Part shown: positions 25,485 through 34,868 of the stretch, in pieces
Layout: each line of letters starts with the position of its first letter
How positions within the stretch are numbered: position 1 is the first letter of the stretch
Assembly (NCBI RefSeq): GCF_026711005.1
Contig: NZ_JAPPVJ010000006.1
Coordinates: forward strand, 221,948 to 285,947
DNA from: Sphingobacterium sp. UT-1RO-CII-1
Lineage (GTDB): Bacteria; Bacteroidota; Bacteroidia; Sphingobacteriales; Sphingobacteriaceae
Length of the DNA stretch: 64,000 nt
Reading direction: 5' to 3'
Notes under the pieces: model-generated
Databases searched by the model: none
What the model was told of the DNA's origin: nothing
Seen by the model: the letters and a program-made list of their open reading frames with translations, nothing else
Position numbers and translations under genes: made by a program

Positions 25485-26405
25485 ATGTTAAAGCTCGCTC
25501 CTATCATTTTATGTGTCTATGATCAACCCAAACTGACTAGACAGACGCTGCAATTGCTTGAAAAAAACATTCACGCCTCCGAATCTTTACTGTACATATT
25601 TTCTGATGCCCCAAAAGATGCCGACAGCGTGGAGGATGTTAACAAACTACGTTCTATATTGCGCGAGCCGTGGGAGTTTAAACATATAACCATAATCGAG
25701 CGGCAACGCCACCTAGGAGTGGATGAAAACCTATTTGATGCGGTTTCTAAAATCACCGAAAAACACGGTAAAGCTATTGTCCTAACCGACAACCTACAAA
25801 CATCTACCTTCGCCCTTTCTTACTTCAATGATGCTCTTATCCGATACGAACACGAAGAACAAATACGTTCCATAAGTGGGTATATGTATCCCGTACAACA
25901 CCCTAAACGTCTGCCAAAAACATTTTTTTTCAGACTGAGCAACGCCTGGGGTTTTGCAACCTGGCAACGTGCTTGGAAAGATTTCACCCTCCAGGAAAAA
26001 GAAATAACATTAAAAAGAAAAGAAATCAAGTCCTTAAATATAGACGGCCAACAAAACTTTTGGGAGCTTCACAACAATAGTCAGCTCAAAACCTGGGCTA
26101 CAGCATGGTATTTATATATATTTAAACAAAATGGCTTGGTACTTTACCCTCGATTTTCTATGATATCACCCCTACATAATGAGCATAAACAAGAAAACTC
26201 CTATCTCGAAGAAATGTATACTCCAACTCTATCCAACACGAAAATAAAATATTTCCCAACAGAAATAAAAGAAAACAAAGCAGCACTAGAAGCTATTAAA
26301 TCGTTTTACAAACACAAAAAAGGCCCCTTAATATACCGCCTACTTCGATATATCACAAAAAAACCTAACCGACCGTTAGAAATGGGAAAACAATCAAATA
26401 AATAA
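25485..26405 (+). CDS. Glycosyltransferase-like protein (GT-A fold) with an altered DxD-type motif
   Basis: From the ATG at 25485 the protein has 306 residues; an ATG at 25458 is also in frame but adds an unlikely MYENCLCIQ. The sequence APIILCVYDQPKLTRQTLQ, the middle RQRHLGVDENLFDAVS and the later SISGYMYPV and SNAWGFATWQRAW are typical of a GT2-like/GNT-I-like family. At the place where members usually read LEDD, this protein reads LTDN (Thr101-Asp102-Asn103), so the metal-binding acidic pair is reduced. It may be a degenerate or re-targeted enzyme. It lies in the polysaccharide locus, 25 nt before the next glycosyltransferase. Confidence 0.7.
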   Translation: MLKLAPIILCVYDQPKLTRQTLQLLEKNIHASESLLYIFSDAPKDADSVEDVNKLRSILREPWEFKHITIIERQRHLGVDENLFDAVSKITEKHGKAIVLTDNLQTSTFALSYFNDALIRYEHEEQIRSISGYMYPVQHPKRLPKTFFFRLSNAWGFATWQRAWKDFTLQEKEITLKRKEIKSLNIDGQQNFWELHNNSQLKTWATAWYLYIFKQNGLVLYPRFSMISPLHNEHKQENSYLEEMYTPTLSNTKIKYFPTEIKENKAALEAIKSFYKHKKGPLIYRLLRYITKKPNRPLEMGKQSNK

Positions 26406-26430
26406 GTTAATTTGCGTTAATTTTAAAAAA

Positions 26431-27180
26431 GTGGTCGCAAAAGTTTCAATCATCACAATCGTATACAACAATGTCAAAGACATTGAATACACTATTCAAT
26501 CTGTCATCAAACAAAGCTTTCACGATATAGAATATATCATTATTGACGGAGCTTCCAATGATGGCACTCTTGATGTTATTGAACGTTACAGAGAACATAT
26601 TGACATATTAGTTTCCGAAAAAGATGATGGCATATACGATGCCATGAATAAAGGGTTGGCACATGCTACCGGCGATTATGTGCTTTTCCTAAACTCAGGC
26701 GATGAATTGTTTAGTACTAACACTCTTAAAACTATTTTTGAGAAGAATGATGATGCAGACATCTATTACGGCGAAACCAAACTCATAGACGAAAACAGAA
26801 ATATTATAGGCGACCGCAGGCACAGGGCTCCAAAAGAGCTTAACTGGCAATCGTTTAAATACGGCATGAATGTATGCCATCAAGCTATTTATGTAAAACG
26901 CCAGCTAACCGAACCTTACGACACGCAATACCAATTGAGTGCCGATATAGACTGGGTAATCCGTATGGCAAAAAAAGCAAGTAAAATTGTCAATCTCAAC
27001 GAATATGTTGCACGCTACCTAGTGGGCGGTATGTCCCAACAAAGGCACAAACAAAGCTTAATAGAGCGCTACAATGTATTCAAAAAACACTATGGCTTCA
27101 TACCCACCCTTTTCAACCATGCCATTATCGCTTGCCGACTGGCTATATATCGTTTAAAAAATGGCAAAACAAGAGATTGA
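26431..27180 (+). CDS. Glycosyltransferase family 2
   Basis: The 249-residue protein has the GT2 N-terminus VSIITIVYNN, the IIDGASNDGT donor-site motif and the FLNSGDE motif where the DxD-like acidic residues lie; KHYGF and a short hydrophobic end follow. The start codon is GTG at 26431. It is probably a UDP-sugar transferase in surface glycan synthesis. The DUF3820 gene overlaps its 3' end by 20 nt. Confidence 0.88.
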   Translation: MVAKVSIITIVYNNVKDIEYTIQSVIKQSFHDIEYIIIDGASNDGTLDVIERYREHIDILVSEKDDGIYDAMNKGLAHATGDYVLFLNSGDELFSTNTLKTIFEKNDDADIYYGETKLIDENRNIIGDRRHRAPKELNWQSFKYGMNVCHQAIYVKRQLTEPYDTQYQLSADIDWVIRMAKKASKIVNLNEYVARYLVGGMSQQRHKQSLIERYNVFKKHYGFIPTLFNHAIIACRLAIYRLKNGKTRD

Positions 27181-27400
27181 TTTCCTCAACCCACAAATAT
27201 TGGTAGAACTAGCCAATTCAAAAATGCCCTTTGGAAAATACAAAGGATGGCTATTATGTCATCTTCCGGAACCATATCTTGTATGGTTTCATAATAAAGG
27301 TTTTCCTCCCGGAAAACTAGGAATACAACTAGCTACCCTCTACGAAATAAAGCTCAACGGACTGGAATATCTATTAAAGCCTTTAATTAACAAACCCTAA
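27161..27400 (+). CDS. DUF3820-family small protein
   Basis: The 79-residue protein carries the family core MPFGKYKGWLLCHLPEPYL and WFHNKGFP. DUF3820 proteins are small, soluble and of unsettled function. It starts inside the end of the GT2 gene, so it is translationally coupled to it, but the family is found in many contexts and there is no clear link to glycan synthesis. Confidence 0.85.
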   Translation: MAKQEIDFLNPQILVELANSKMPFGKYKGWLLCHLPEPYLVWFHNKGFPPGKLGIQLATLYEIKLNGLEYLLKPLINKP

Positions 27401-27851
27401 TAGTCCAAAGCGCTCCTTCAAAAACGCCTAGAAACACGAAGGAATTTCCTTGAAAGAAAGCGACTTTGCTATTCCTAAAATGCATAATAATTTACAAAAT
27501 TACTATAATGCTTTTAATATAGTTTAGTAGAGCTTCACCTCTATGCCCCCGCTTTAATCCTTTTATTAAGCCTCTTGTAAATACTAATTTAATCCAAAAT
27601 TCATAGGTGAAAAATTAAAAAAGAAAACAGAGTAGAAAAGTCAACTAACGAACTGCTCAGCTTGGGTAACACTACTCCCATAAAATATACTTGATTTTAT
27701 TTTAAATAATTCTCTCGCTGATTTATATGAGAAACATTGTAGACTCTTACATTGAAAAGTGACTTTTATCAAGTTTGTTTCTATATTTTTTACATATTTT
27801 TGTACATTAAATAATTTCAACACACATTAAACGCCGTTTGCAGCGGTATCA
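27401..27851. other. Gene-free region upstream of trhO
   Basis: This 451-nt AT-rich stretch has no convincing gene. A 60-codon minus-strand ORF (27641-27823) shows no known motif and I leave it out. The only clear element is the trhO promoter at 27774-27802. A remnant of a lost gene cannot be excluded. Confidence 0.4.
27774..27802 (+). promoter_or_regulatory. TTTG-N17-TATTTTTG promoter of trhO
   Basis: TTTG at 27774-27777 and TATTTTTG at 27795-27802 match the Bacteroidota consensus with a 17-nt spacer. The start codon lies 49 nt downstream. Confidence 0.55.
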
Positions 27852-28844
27852 ATGCATATGAGTACATACCAAACATTGCTGTACTACTGTTACAGCCCTA
27901 TTGAAAATGCCGAACAATTTGCGGCAGATCATCTTGATTTTTGTAGATCTTTAAATTTAGTCGGTCGTATCATCGTGGCTGACGAAGGTTTAAATGGCAC
28001 TGTTTCTGGCACAGTGGAGGCCTGTAAAGCCTATATGGAGGCAGTACACGCAGATACTCGTTTTACAAAAACAGAGTTTAAAATCGATAATGTCGACGAG
28101 CTCTCCTTTATAAAAATGCACTGCCGCTACAAGCCTGAAATCGTACACTCTGGTCTCCGTGACCCCAAGCTAATAGACCCTAATAAACAAACAGGGATAC
28201 ACCTAGAGCCGAAGGAGTTTATGGAGATGATCGATAGTGACGATGTTGTGGTTTTAGACGTACGCTCAAACTACGAGCACAGCGTCGGGAAATTCAAAAA
28301 TGCAGTAACATTAGATATTGAAAACTTTCGTGAATTTCCAGAAAAAGTAAAGGAGCTTGAGCAATATAAAAACAAAAAAATATTAACCTACTGCACAGGA
28401 GGCATAAAATGTGAAAAAGCTTCGGCACTATTAATTAAAGAAGGTTTTGAAGATGTCTATCAATTGCATGGCGGTATCATCAAGTATGGCAAGGAAGCGG
28501 GAGGTAAAGACTTCGAAGGTAAGTGTTACGTATTTGACAACCGCGTCACAGTTGATGTAAATACCGTAAACCCAGTTGTTATATCTACCTGTAAAAACTG
28601 TGGAAAAGTAACACCAAAAATGATCAATTGTGCTAACGCACTATGTAATGAGCATTTCACACAATGTGACGAATGTGGATGGGAAATGGAAGGTTGTTGT
28701 TCAGACGCCTGCAAGCAACAGCCCGACAAAAGAGAATATGACGGTACAGGCTACTACGTAAAAATACCACAACCGGTGAATTACGATAAAATTTCAAAAA
28801 GAAAACACAAGAACTTCCCACCAAAGATAAGTACAACAATATAA
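27852..28844 (+). CDS. trhO: tRNA uridine-5-oxyacetic acid synthesis hydroxylase (rhodanese-domain TrhO/YceA)
   Basis: The 330-residue protein has the YceA N-terminal domain (TLLYYCYSPIEN, IVADEGLNGTVSGT), a rhodanese domain with the catalytic Cys181 in TYCTGGIKCEK, and a C-terminal Cys-rich zinc-type region (CKNCGK, CDECGW, GCCSDAC). TrhO hydroxylates uridine 34 in certain tRNAs, using oxygen. The start could also be the ATG 2 codons later. It is a single gene with its own promoter and a hairpin behind it. Confidence 0.92.
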   Translation: MHMSTYQTLLYYCYSPIENAEQFAADHLDFCRSLNLVGRIIVADEGLNGTVSGTVEACKAYMEAVHADTRFTKTEFKIDNVDELSFIKMHCRYKPEIVHSGLRDPKLIDPNKQTGIHLEPKEFMEMIDSDDVVVLDVRSNYEHSVGKFKNAVTLDIENFREFPEKVKELEQYKNKKILTYCTGGIKCEKASALLIKEGFEDVYQLHGGIIKYGKEAGGKDFEGKCYVFDNRVTVDVNTVNPVVISTCKNCGKVTPKMINCANALCNEHFTQCDECGWEMEGCCSDACKQQPDKREYDGTGYYVKIPQPVNYDKISKRKHKNFPPKISTTI

Positions 28845-28849
28845 AAATA

Positions 28850-28872
28850 GGGCTATCATTAAAAGATAGCCC
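28850..28872 (+). terminator. Hairpin terminator after trhO
   Basis: An 8-bp stem (GGGCTATC with GATAGCCC) with a 7-nt A-rich loop lies 6 nt after the trhO stop. It lacks a clear T-run, so it may work only as a processing or weak stop site. Confidence 0.5.
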
Positions 28873-28910
28873 CACACTCTTACTCACTACTAAACAATAT
28901 CTTAGCACAA

Positions 28911-28942
28911 AGAAAGCCCTCCTTTAGCAAGAAGAGCTTTCT
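28911..28942 (-). terminator. Hairpin terminator after fabD
   Basis: AGAAAGC pairs with GCTTTCT across an 18-nt loop. It lies 20 nt beyond the fabD stop on the minus strand. Confidence 0.45.
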
Positions 28943-28962
28943 ATAGTTCTATTTATAACATA

Positions 28963-29856
28963 TTAACCGCCTATTTGTGCAGCAGAAGTCGGCACCTTAC
29001 GGTCTACTTTCTTCACCAGTCCTTGCAATACATTCCCTGGTCCTACCTCAACAAAAGCCTCCGCTCCATCAGCCAAAATATGTTGGATAGTCTGTGTCCA
29101 CCGGACAGCACCCGTAAGTTGTGCAATAAGATTTGCTTTAATCTCTGCCGGGTCTGTATGTGGTTTCGCATCCACATTCTGGTAGATCGGACAGATCGGC
29201 GCTTTAATTTCTGTAGCTTCAATAGCTGCTTGCAGCTCTACACGTGCCGGTTCCATCAAAGGTGAGTGGAAAGCACCGCCAACATTTAGTTTAAGAGCAC
29301 GTTTGGCCCCTGCTTCTGTTAATAAAGCACAAGCCTTATCAACCCCTGCAATAGAGCCTGAAATAACCAATTGACCAGGGCAATTATAATTAGCAGCAAC
29401 CACGACATCGTCCACTTGCTTACAAATATTTTCTACAACCTCATCTTCCAATCCTAAAATTGCAGCCATCGTAGAAGGCTGTAACTCACAAGCTTTCTGC
29501 ATAGCATTCGCACGCTGTGCAACCAGCTTTAAACCGTCCTCAAAAGACAAAGCTCCTGCAGCCACCAATGCCGAAAACTCACCCAAAGAATGCCCTGCCA
29601 CCATAGCTGGCTTAAAGCCATCTCCTAAAGCTATAGCTAAAATAACCGAATGCAAAAATATAGCCGGCTGCGTTACATTCGTCTGTTTCAAATCTTCGTC
29701 CGTACCTGAAAACATCAAATCCGTAATACGAAAACCTAAAATATCGTTAGCTTGTTCAAACAAAGCCTTACAGTCTTCATTCGAATTGTAAAGATCCTGC
29801 CCCATTCCTACAAATTGAGCACCTTGACCCGGAAAAACATATGCAGTTTTCATCAT
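28963..29856 (-). CDS. fabD: Malonyl-CoA:ACP transacylase
   Basis: The 297-residue enzyme loads malonyl groups onto acyl carrier protein for fatty acid synthesis. It has the N-terminal FPGQGAQ motif, the catalytic Ser90 in GHSLGE, and a His in GGAFHSPLM. Length and layout are those of bacterial FabD. It is a cytoplasmic monofunctional enzyme. It stands between trhO (convergent) and the M16 protease gene (same strand, 72-nt gap), without other fatty-acid genes nearby. Confidence 0.95.
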   Translation of the reverse strand: MMKTAYVFPGQGAQFVGMGQDLYNSNEDCKALFEQANDILGFRITDLMFSGTDEDLKQTNVTQPAIFLHSVILAIALGDGFKPAMVAGHSLGEFSALVAAGALSFEDGLKLVAQRANAMQKACELQPSTMAAILGLEDEVVENICKQVDDVVVAANYNCPGQLVISGSIAGVDKACALLTEAGAKRALKLNVGGAFHSPLMEPARVELQAAIEATEIKAPICPIYQNVDAKPHTDPAEIKANLIAQLTGAVRWTQTIQHILADGAEAFVEVGPGNVLQGLVKKVDRKVPTSAAQIGG

Positions 29857-29928
29857 TAAATTAATAAGTATTTATAGTTATATCAAACAAACTGCCCCTC
29901 TCCTAACAAGTAGACGACAGCAAGATAA

Positions 29929-31161
29929 TTAATTATCCGGAACAAAAGATAAAGACGTCAATCTATCCTCATCAAAAATATCCTGCGAGATAGCTAGCAC
30001 TTCAGATACAGACACATCGTCAATCTTTTGAAACACCTCATCCAACATCACCACGCGGTTATAGTCCATCACATTCTTTGCAATAGCGATCACCATACTT
30101 AGCCTATTCTCCTCGGCCAGAGCAATTTGCCCTTTAAACTTACTCTTAGCTTTCTTAAGCTGTGTCTCTGACACTCCTTTATCTTTAAGCTTATCCAACT
30201 CCCTGAATACAAGCTTTTTTGCCTTTTTCACCTTCTCTACATCTGTACCCAAATATATGGTAAAAAGCCCCGTATCGGTATACACAGAATAATTAGACTC
30301 TATAGTATACGCTATGCCATGCTTCTCACGCACAGATAAGTTCAATATAGAACTCATACCAAAGCCTCCCAGCATATTATTAATCAATAAAAGACCAACT
30401 TTACGATCATCAAACATATCATAAGCAAGCGATCCCAACATATAATGCACCTGATTAATAGGCTTTAAAAGTTCAACATGATCCGATCCGTTTAATAGAA
30501 TAGGGGATCGCTCACGATCCGTCAAGTTGGCTTTAACGGGCGCAAAGTACCTGTTTAACTTCTTCTCTATGGTCTTTAAGTCATAGTCCCCCGTAATACC
30601 GATAACAATTTCACCCGTATCATAATTGTTCTTTAAAAAACGCTCTACATCCTTCTTCTCAAAAGCCAAAAGATCATCTTCCAGTCCCAAAATATTATGT
30701 CCTAACCCCGTATTCTTATACACAAGATCCTCATAATCATCCACAATGGACTCCTCAGGACTATCCCGATAAGAAGCCATCTCATCAGCAATAACTCCTT
30801 TCTCCTTCTCCATCTCCTCTTCAGGATAAGTGGAGTGAAAGATAATATCTTCAAAAAGATCCAAAGCTTTACTTAAATGCGGTTTTAAAATAGACGCATG
30901 TATACAAGTGTATTCCTTCGTAGTATAAGCATTAAGGTCGCCCCCAACTGCTTCCAAATGGTTTAATATCTGTTGTGTCGAGCGTCTAGCTGTCTGCTTG
31001 AACAATAAATGTTCTATAAAATGAGCTATCCCAAACTTTCCCTCCTCTTCATCTCGTGCTCCCGCATTAACAACTAAACAAATATGTGTGATTGGAGACT
31101 CATGCCGATGAAAAACAGCGCGAATGCCATTATCCAACCGTATGATTTCATACTCTTTCAT
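29929..31161 (-). CDS. M16-family zinc peptidase (pitrilysin-like, processing-peptidase type)
   Basis: The 410-residue protein has the inverted zinc motif HFIEH at 47-51 and the downstream acidic ligand region (EKEKGVIADEM). It has the two-domain layout of single-chain M16B members such as the YmxG/PqqL-like peptidases. There is no signal peptide, so it is probably cytoplasmic. Substrates of this group are mostly unknown small peptides. It is preceded by a TAnnTTTG box at 31188-31195. Confidence 0.88.
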   Translation of the reverse strand: MKEYEIIRLDNGIRAVFHRHESPITHICLVVNAGARDEEEGKFGIAHFIEHLLFKQTARRSTQQILNHLEAVGGDLNAYTTKEYTCIHASILKPHLSKALDLFEDIIFHSTYPEEEMEKEKGVIADEMASYRDSPEESIVDDYEDLVYKNTGLGHNILGLEDDLLAFEKKDVERFLKNNYDTGEIVIGITGDYDLKTIEKKLNRYFAPVKANLTDRERSPILLNGSDHVELLKPINQVHYMLGSLAYDMFDDRKVGLLLINNMLGGFGMSSILNLSVREKHGIAYTIESNYSVYTDTGLFTIYLGTDVEKVKKAKKLVFRELDKLKDKGVSETQLKKAKSKFKGQIALAEENRLSMVIAIAKNVMDYNRVVMLDEVFQKIDDVSVSEVLAISQDIFDEDRLTSLSFVPDN

Positions 31162-31187
31162 ATATACGTTCCAAAAAAATCAAGATA

Positions 31188-31195
31188 CAAAGCTA
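31188..31195 (-). promoter_or_regulatory. TAnnTTTG promoter box of the M16 gene
   Basis: The minus strand reads TAGCTTTG, 26 nt before the ATG at 31161. A strong terminator for the upstream gene (31209-31242) lies just beyond, so the M16 gene should be transcribed from its own promoter. Confidence 0.45.
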
Positions 31196-31208
31196 AGCAA
31201 TTCATAGC

Positions 31209-31242
31209 AAAAGGTCACAGCTTTAAAGAACTGTGACCTTTT
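31209..31242 (-). terminator. Rho-independent terminator after the outer-membrane barrel gene
   Basis: A 12-bp stem (AAAAGGTCACAG with CTGTGACCTTTT) with a 10-nt loop and T-run on the minus strand. It separates the barrel gene from the M16 gene. Confidence 0.85.
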
Positions 31243-31267
31243 ACTACCCGTATAATACCAGGAAATC

Positions 31268-34075
31268 CTACATCCGTGGTCTTCTCATACCTCCATGCCC
31301 ACCTGATTCTTGAAATGGATTTATACCAGAGAACTTTTGCAACCGAAAAGTGAAAGTTAACATCACATATCTACCCAAACGATTCGTGCGGGAATCCGTT
31401 AAAATATCCCCAACTGTCCTGTTGATATTCACTTGCTCGTTTAAAAGGTCAAACGCTTGTAAACGTATAGTTCCACGCTGACCTTTCAACAGTTTTTGTT
31501 CAATATATGTATTAATAATAAAAGGGTTTTCTTGATTGCGGTATCCTTTATTAAAAGTTTTAGAAAGATCCGCACCGAAAATAGTAGTCGGTGTTAAATT
31601 CACTGAACCAATAAGAGCCGGTGTAATTGCAGACACATTACCTTGCGAATACTGTGGTAAAGAGGATTTTGTTATATTATATGAATAACGAACCCCTGGA
31701 TTGATTTCTAGATTTTCTGATGGATTGTATCTAAAAAACAATCCCTGTGTTAAAACAGTATTATTTGTAACATTCTTATTCCCCTCCGTCGCATTAGGAT
31801 CTTCAGCAATATATGATATATTTCTATTGTAATTAACTCCTCCCATATACATGATATTATAGGTTTTGTTTTTCAATGAGCGTCCATAATGATAAAAAGA
31901 ATTGATCGAATAAATGGGATCGGATTCATTCATATACCGCACTTCTTGGTGTATACCATCTCCCTGTACAGAATACCTCTTATTAAAAGAAACAATCTTA
32001 TCTTTCGTTAAGCTCGCATTTAGCATAGCAAAAAATGTTTTCCCTTTTTGAAAATCTCCACTACGAAAACGTAACTGACCACGGTGCGTAAATTCTGGGT
32101 CAAGCTCCGGATTACCGACTGTCGTACTTGTTCTGTTTGTGCTCACTTCAAAAGGCAATATCTGCGATACACCAGGCTCGGAAGAACGTGCCGAATAATT
32201 AAAAGTCAGGTTAGATTGTCTTGAGAACTTATACTCAAAGCGGGCAATAGGTACAACATTAAAGTTCTTTCGCCGTATATCTGCCTGCTCCGTAGCACTA
32301 TAAGCGTTTCCACTTAACAGCGTAGGCCGTGCCTCGGCACCTATACTATACTTTATTTTGTCTTTATCATACGAATAATTCGCTCCAATACGATGTGAAG
32401 TAAATGCATAATCATATTCATATGAATAATTCAATTTAGATTCCGAAATAGGGACTCCGTTACGGTCAAAACCATTCTGTTTATCTACGTTGTCATAATC
32501 ATTTATATTCATATCATACGTAATCTCTAAACGGCTATTTTCACCAACAGGTTCAGTAAAAGACACCGTTGTTCCTGCATTCCAACTTTTATTCTCCGCC
32601 TCCCGCAAAGTTTGCTCATAAAGATCGTTAATCCCTAACCCTTGATTATTAGGGTCATAGATCAAGCGATCCAAAATCTGGTTATAATCATTCTCAGAAA
32701 CGGCGTTATCATAATTAAAGTTGATAAAGAAATTACGACCTTTATCATTCAATCGTCTGTTATACAAACCACTAACCCCATAGCGCGGGGCATCTGTAGC
32801 ATTAAGCTGCGTTTGTACCTGCTTATAGTTTAAAATATTGCCCTGGTAAAATATAGAACTATCTACATTATTAACATCACTTTTATTAAAACCAAACTGA
32901 GGAGTTATTTTAATATAATCTTTATCAGTAATATTCCACTCTACATTGGCTTCAAAACGATGCTGTGTCCCGATTCTATTATTATCTTGCTTACTATCAA
33001 CCCCCATATTTTGCCCGATATATTCGGTATAGGAGTCTGTTAAAGTATTATTGTCTGTCTTACCAAAAGAATAAGAGCCGTACACTTTAAGCTTATCAGA
33101 AAAGTCATGCCTAATATTCAACCCTATAGATCCCACTTTTGTAATACCATCTGACCCGCCAAACATACCGCTACCTCCACGGCCGCCACCACCACCTATA
33201 CGTCCGCGAGCGCCACCACCCATAGTATTAAAATCAAAAAGACTCGCATTCATATTATTCAGGTTACCCAATACAGAAACCTGTGTTTTATCGGTCATAC
33301 CCATCCACATACCCGTTGTCTGATAACGCTCCTCAGTACCGTAACCCACACGTAAAGTAGACATATAGCCTTTATTATAAGCAGGATCTATTTGAATATT
33401 CAGAACCTTTTCCGAATCTCCCGACTTATTGCCTGTCAGATTAGCCATATCCCCGAAATCATCAACGACTTGCATTTTCTCAATGATATTCGCCGGTAAA
33501 TTCTGGGTAGCGGTCTTTACATCACCACCAAAAAAATCTTTACCATTAATCCGTACTTTAGTTATAGCTTCACCTTGCGCTGTCACATTTCCATCTTTGT
33601 CCACTTCTACACCCTGCAATTTTTTCAAAGCATCCTCCGCCACTGAACCTTCCCTAAGTTTAAGATCTCTAGTTGAATACTCTACCGTATCCCCTTTCAC
33701 CTGCACAGTAACAACGCCGTCAATAACGACCTCTTCTAATAAATTAGCTTGACCCACAAGTTCTAATGAAGGAATAATCAATTTATCTTGCCCTTCTGGA
33801 AAGGAAAAGTCTTGCTGATAGGGTTCAAAACCCAAACTATTCACCTGTATAGTAAAATTACCGGCCTTCACATCTGTAAATGTGTAAATACCCGCTGCTG
33901 TAGAGCTTGTTCCTAAAGTATCCCGACCCGCAATTAATTTAACCGAAGCACCTGATACAACACGAGACTCTTGGTCACGTAACATACCTTGAACCGTCTT
34001 TCCCGTTTGCGCACTCAAGTGCATACTCAATAATAAAATCAGTATACTACATGATGTCCTAAACAAATTTCTCAT
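31268..34075 (-). CDS. Outer membrane beta-barrel protein with N-terminal carboxypeptidase-regulatory-like domain (TonB-receptor-like)
   Basis: The 935-residue protein has a signal peptide, a CarboxypepD_reg-like domain (about 23-105), a plug-like region (VRINGKDFFGG, ATQNLPANIIEKMQVV) and a long beta-barrel, with the family's typical outer-membrane sequence up to the end. It resembles the OMP_b-brl_3 family, which looks like TonB-dependent receptors but lacks a clear TonB box. A Gly/Arg-rich loop (around GGGARGRIGGGGGRGG) and a Gly-rich, Arg-ending C-terminus (GGHGGMRRPRM) are unusual. The upstream gene at 34167 encodes an exported CBM9-like protein and is probably in the same transcript. 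Confidence 0.85.
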   Translation of the reverse strand: MRNLFRTSCSILILLLSMHLSAQTGKTVQGMLRDQESRVVSGASVKLIAGRDTLGTSSTAAGIYTFTDVKAGNFTIQVNSLGFEPYQQDFSFPEGQDKLIIPSLELVGQANLLEEVVIDGVVTVQVKGDTVEYSTRDLKLREGSVAEDALKKLQGVEVDKDGNVTAQGEAITKVRINGKDFFGGDVKTATQNLPANIIEKMQVVDDFGDMANLTGNKSGDSEKVLNIQIDPAYNKGYMSTLRVGYGTEERYQTTGMWMGMTDKTQVSVLGNLNNMNASLFDFNTMGGGARGRIGGGGGRGGSGMFGGSDGITKVGSIGLNIRHDFSDKLKVYGSYSFGKTDNNTLTDSYTEYIGQNMGVDSKQDNNRIGTQHRFEANVEWNITDKDYIKITPQFGFNKSDVNNVDSSIFYQGNILNYKQVQTQLNATDAPRYGVSGLYNRRLNDKGRNFFINFNYDNAVSENDYNQILDRLIYDPNNQGLGINDLYEQTLREAENKSWNAGTTVSFTEPVGENSRLEITYDMNINDYDNVDKQNGFDRNGVPISESKLNYSYEYDYAFTSHRIGANYSYDKDKIKYSIGAEARPTLLSGNAYSATEQADIRRKNFNVVPIARFEYKFSRQSNLTFNYSARSSEPGVSQILPFEVSTNRTSTTVGNPELDPEFTHRGQLRFRSGDFQKGKTFFAMLNASLTKDKIVSFNKRYSVQGDGIHQEVRYMNESDPIYSINSFYHYGRSLKNKTYNIMYMGGVNYNRNISYIAEDPNATEGNKNVTNNTVLTQGLFFRYNPSENLEINPGVRYSYNITKSSLPQYSQGNVSAITPALIGSVNLTPTTIFGADLSKTFNKGYRNQENPFIINTYIEQKLLKGQRGTIRLQAFDLLNEQVNINRTVGDILTDSRTNRLGRYVMLTFTFRLQKFSGINPFQESGGHGGMRRPRM

Positions 34076-34166
34076 ATCTATTATATCTTCTCTTTTTACT
34101 ACTTAATAAGAACAACCCCATATTTATCGTTTTGTATGAGGCAATACCTTATACACAAAACATGAC

Positions 34167-34868
34167 CTATTGGTCTAAAATCGTCTCAACAATTACTTGA
34201 CGCGGCGTTTTATTCATATCCTTTTTCAATACAGTCCTTCTAGTCATGGTGGCAGGTCTTTTACTTACTGCTCCAGACCGTAAAGAAAACACCTCATTAA
34301 TTTCCAACTTTATAACCAACAATCCATCTGTTGACAATAATTGTTTACGAGGCACTACAGCTTCATACCATAATTTATCATCCAAGGTTTTAACCACAGC
34401 TTGCAGCCCATAATTATTCTGAAAAGAGAGCAAACCGTCAGGGATATCACGAAGTCCTCTTACGTAGTAACCACGCACCCGCTTGATTAGACTTCTATTC
34501 ATATCTGGTTCTTCTCCCTCAGAACGCAAGGCACGTAGCGTTTCTTGATCTAAACACGGATAAATAAACTGCTGATCTTTCTCTTTTCTAGAGTTTCGCA
34601 AAAAACTGATACCTACACCATAGCGTATAGCTAGATTTTGAAGATCATGATCTTTAACTTCTACTGCAAAATAAACGTTTTCACGATCGTACCCTATCTG
34701 ATATGACCACCCTTCATCTACACCTACTTTATTTAATAATGACCACTCAGACAAGTCAGCATCTAGGGTAACGTTAGTCAAAAAAGGAACAACTACTTTT
34801 TCCCTTTTTTGTCCATGAGATTGCCCTATTAATGACAATAACAATATTAGTATGACGATTCTTTTCAT
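34167..34868 (-). CDS. Exported protein with a CBM9-like (DOMON-type) domain
   Basis: The 233-residue protein has a signal peptide (VILILLLSLIGQSHGQ) and a beta-sandwich resembling carbohydrate-binding family 9-like domains (LDADLSEWS, YQIGYDRENVYFAVEVKDHD). The end of the sequence has no recognised motif. It lies 91 nt upstream of the large outer-membrane barrel gene on the same strand, without a terminator between, so the two may be expressed together. It may bind a ligand of the barrel; this is inference. Confidence 0.65.
   Translation of the reverse strand: MKRIVILILLLSLIGQSHGQKREKVVVPFLTNVTLDADLSEWSLLNKVGVDEGWSYQIGYDRENVYFAVEVKDHDLQNLAIRYGVGISFLRNSRKEKDQQFIYPCLDQETLRALRSEGEEPDMNRSLIKRVRGYYVRGLRDIPDGLLSFQNNYGLQAVVKTLDDKLWYEAVVPRKQLLSTDGLLVIKLEINEVFSLRSGAVSKRPATMTRRTVLKKDMNKTPRQVIVETILDQ

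Noticed and set aside
19214..27400. The whole polysaccharide locus as a genomic island
   Set aside because: No integrase, tRNA, insertion sequence or direct repeat was found at its borders, and base use looks like that of the neighbours by eye.
27641..27823. 60-codon minus-strand ORF in the gap before trhO
   Set aside because: No motif, no promoter, and it overlaps the trhO promoter. Most likely chance.
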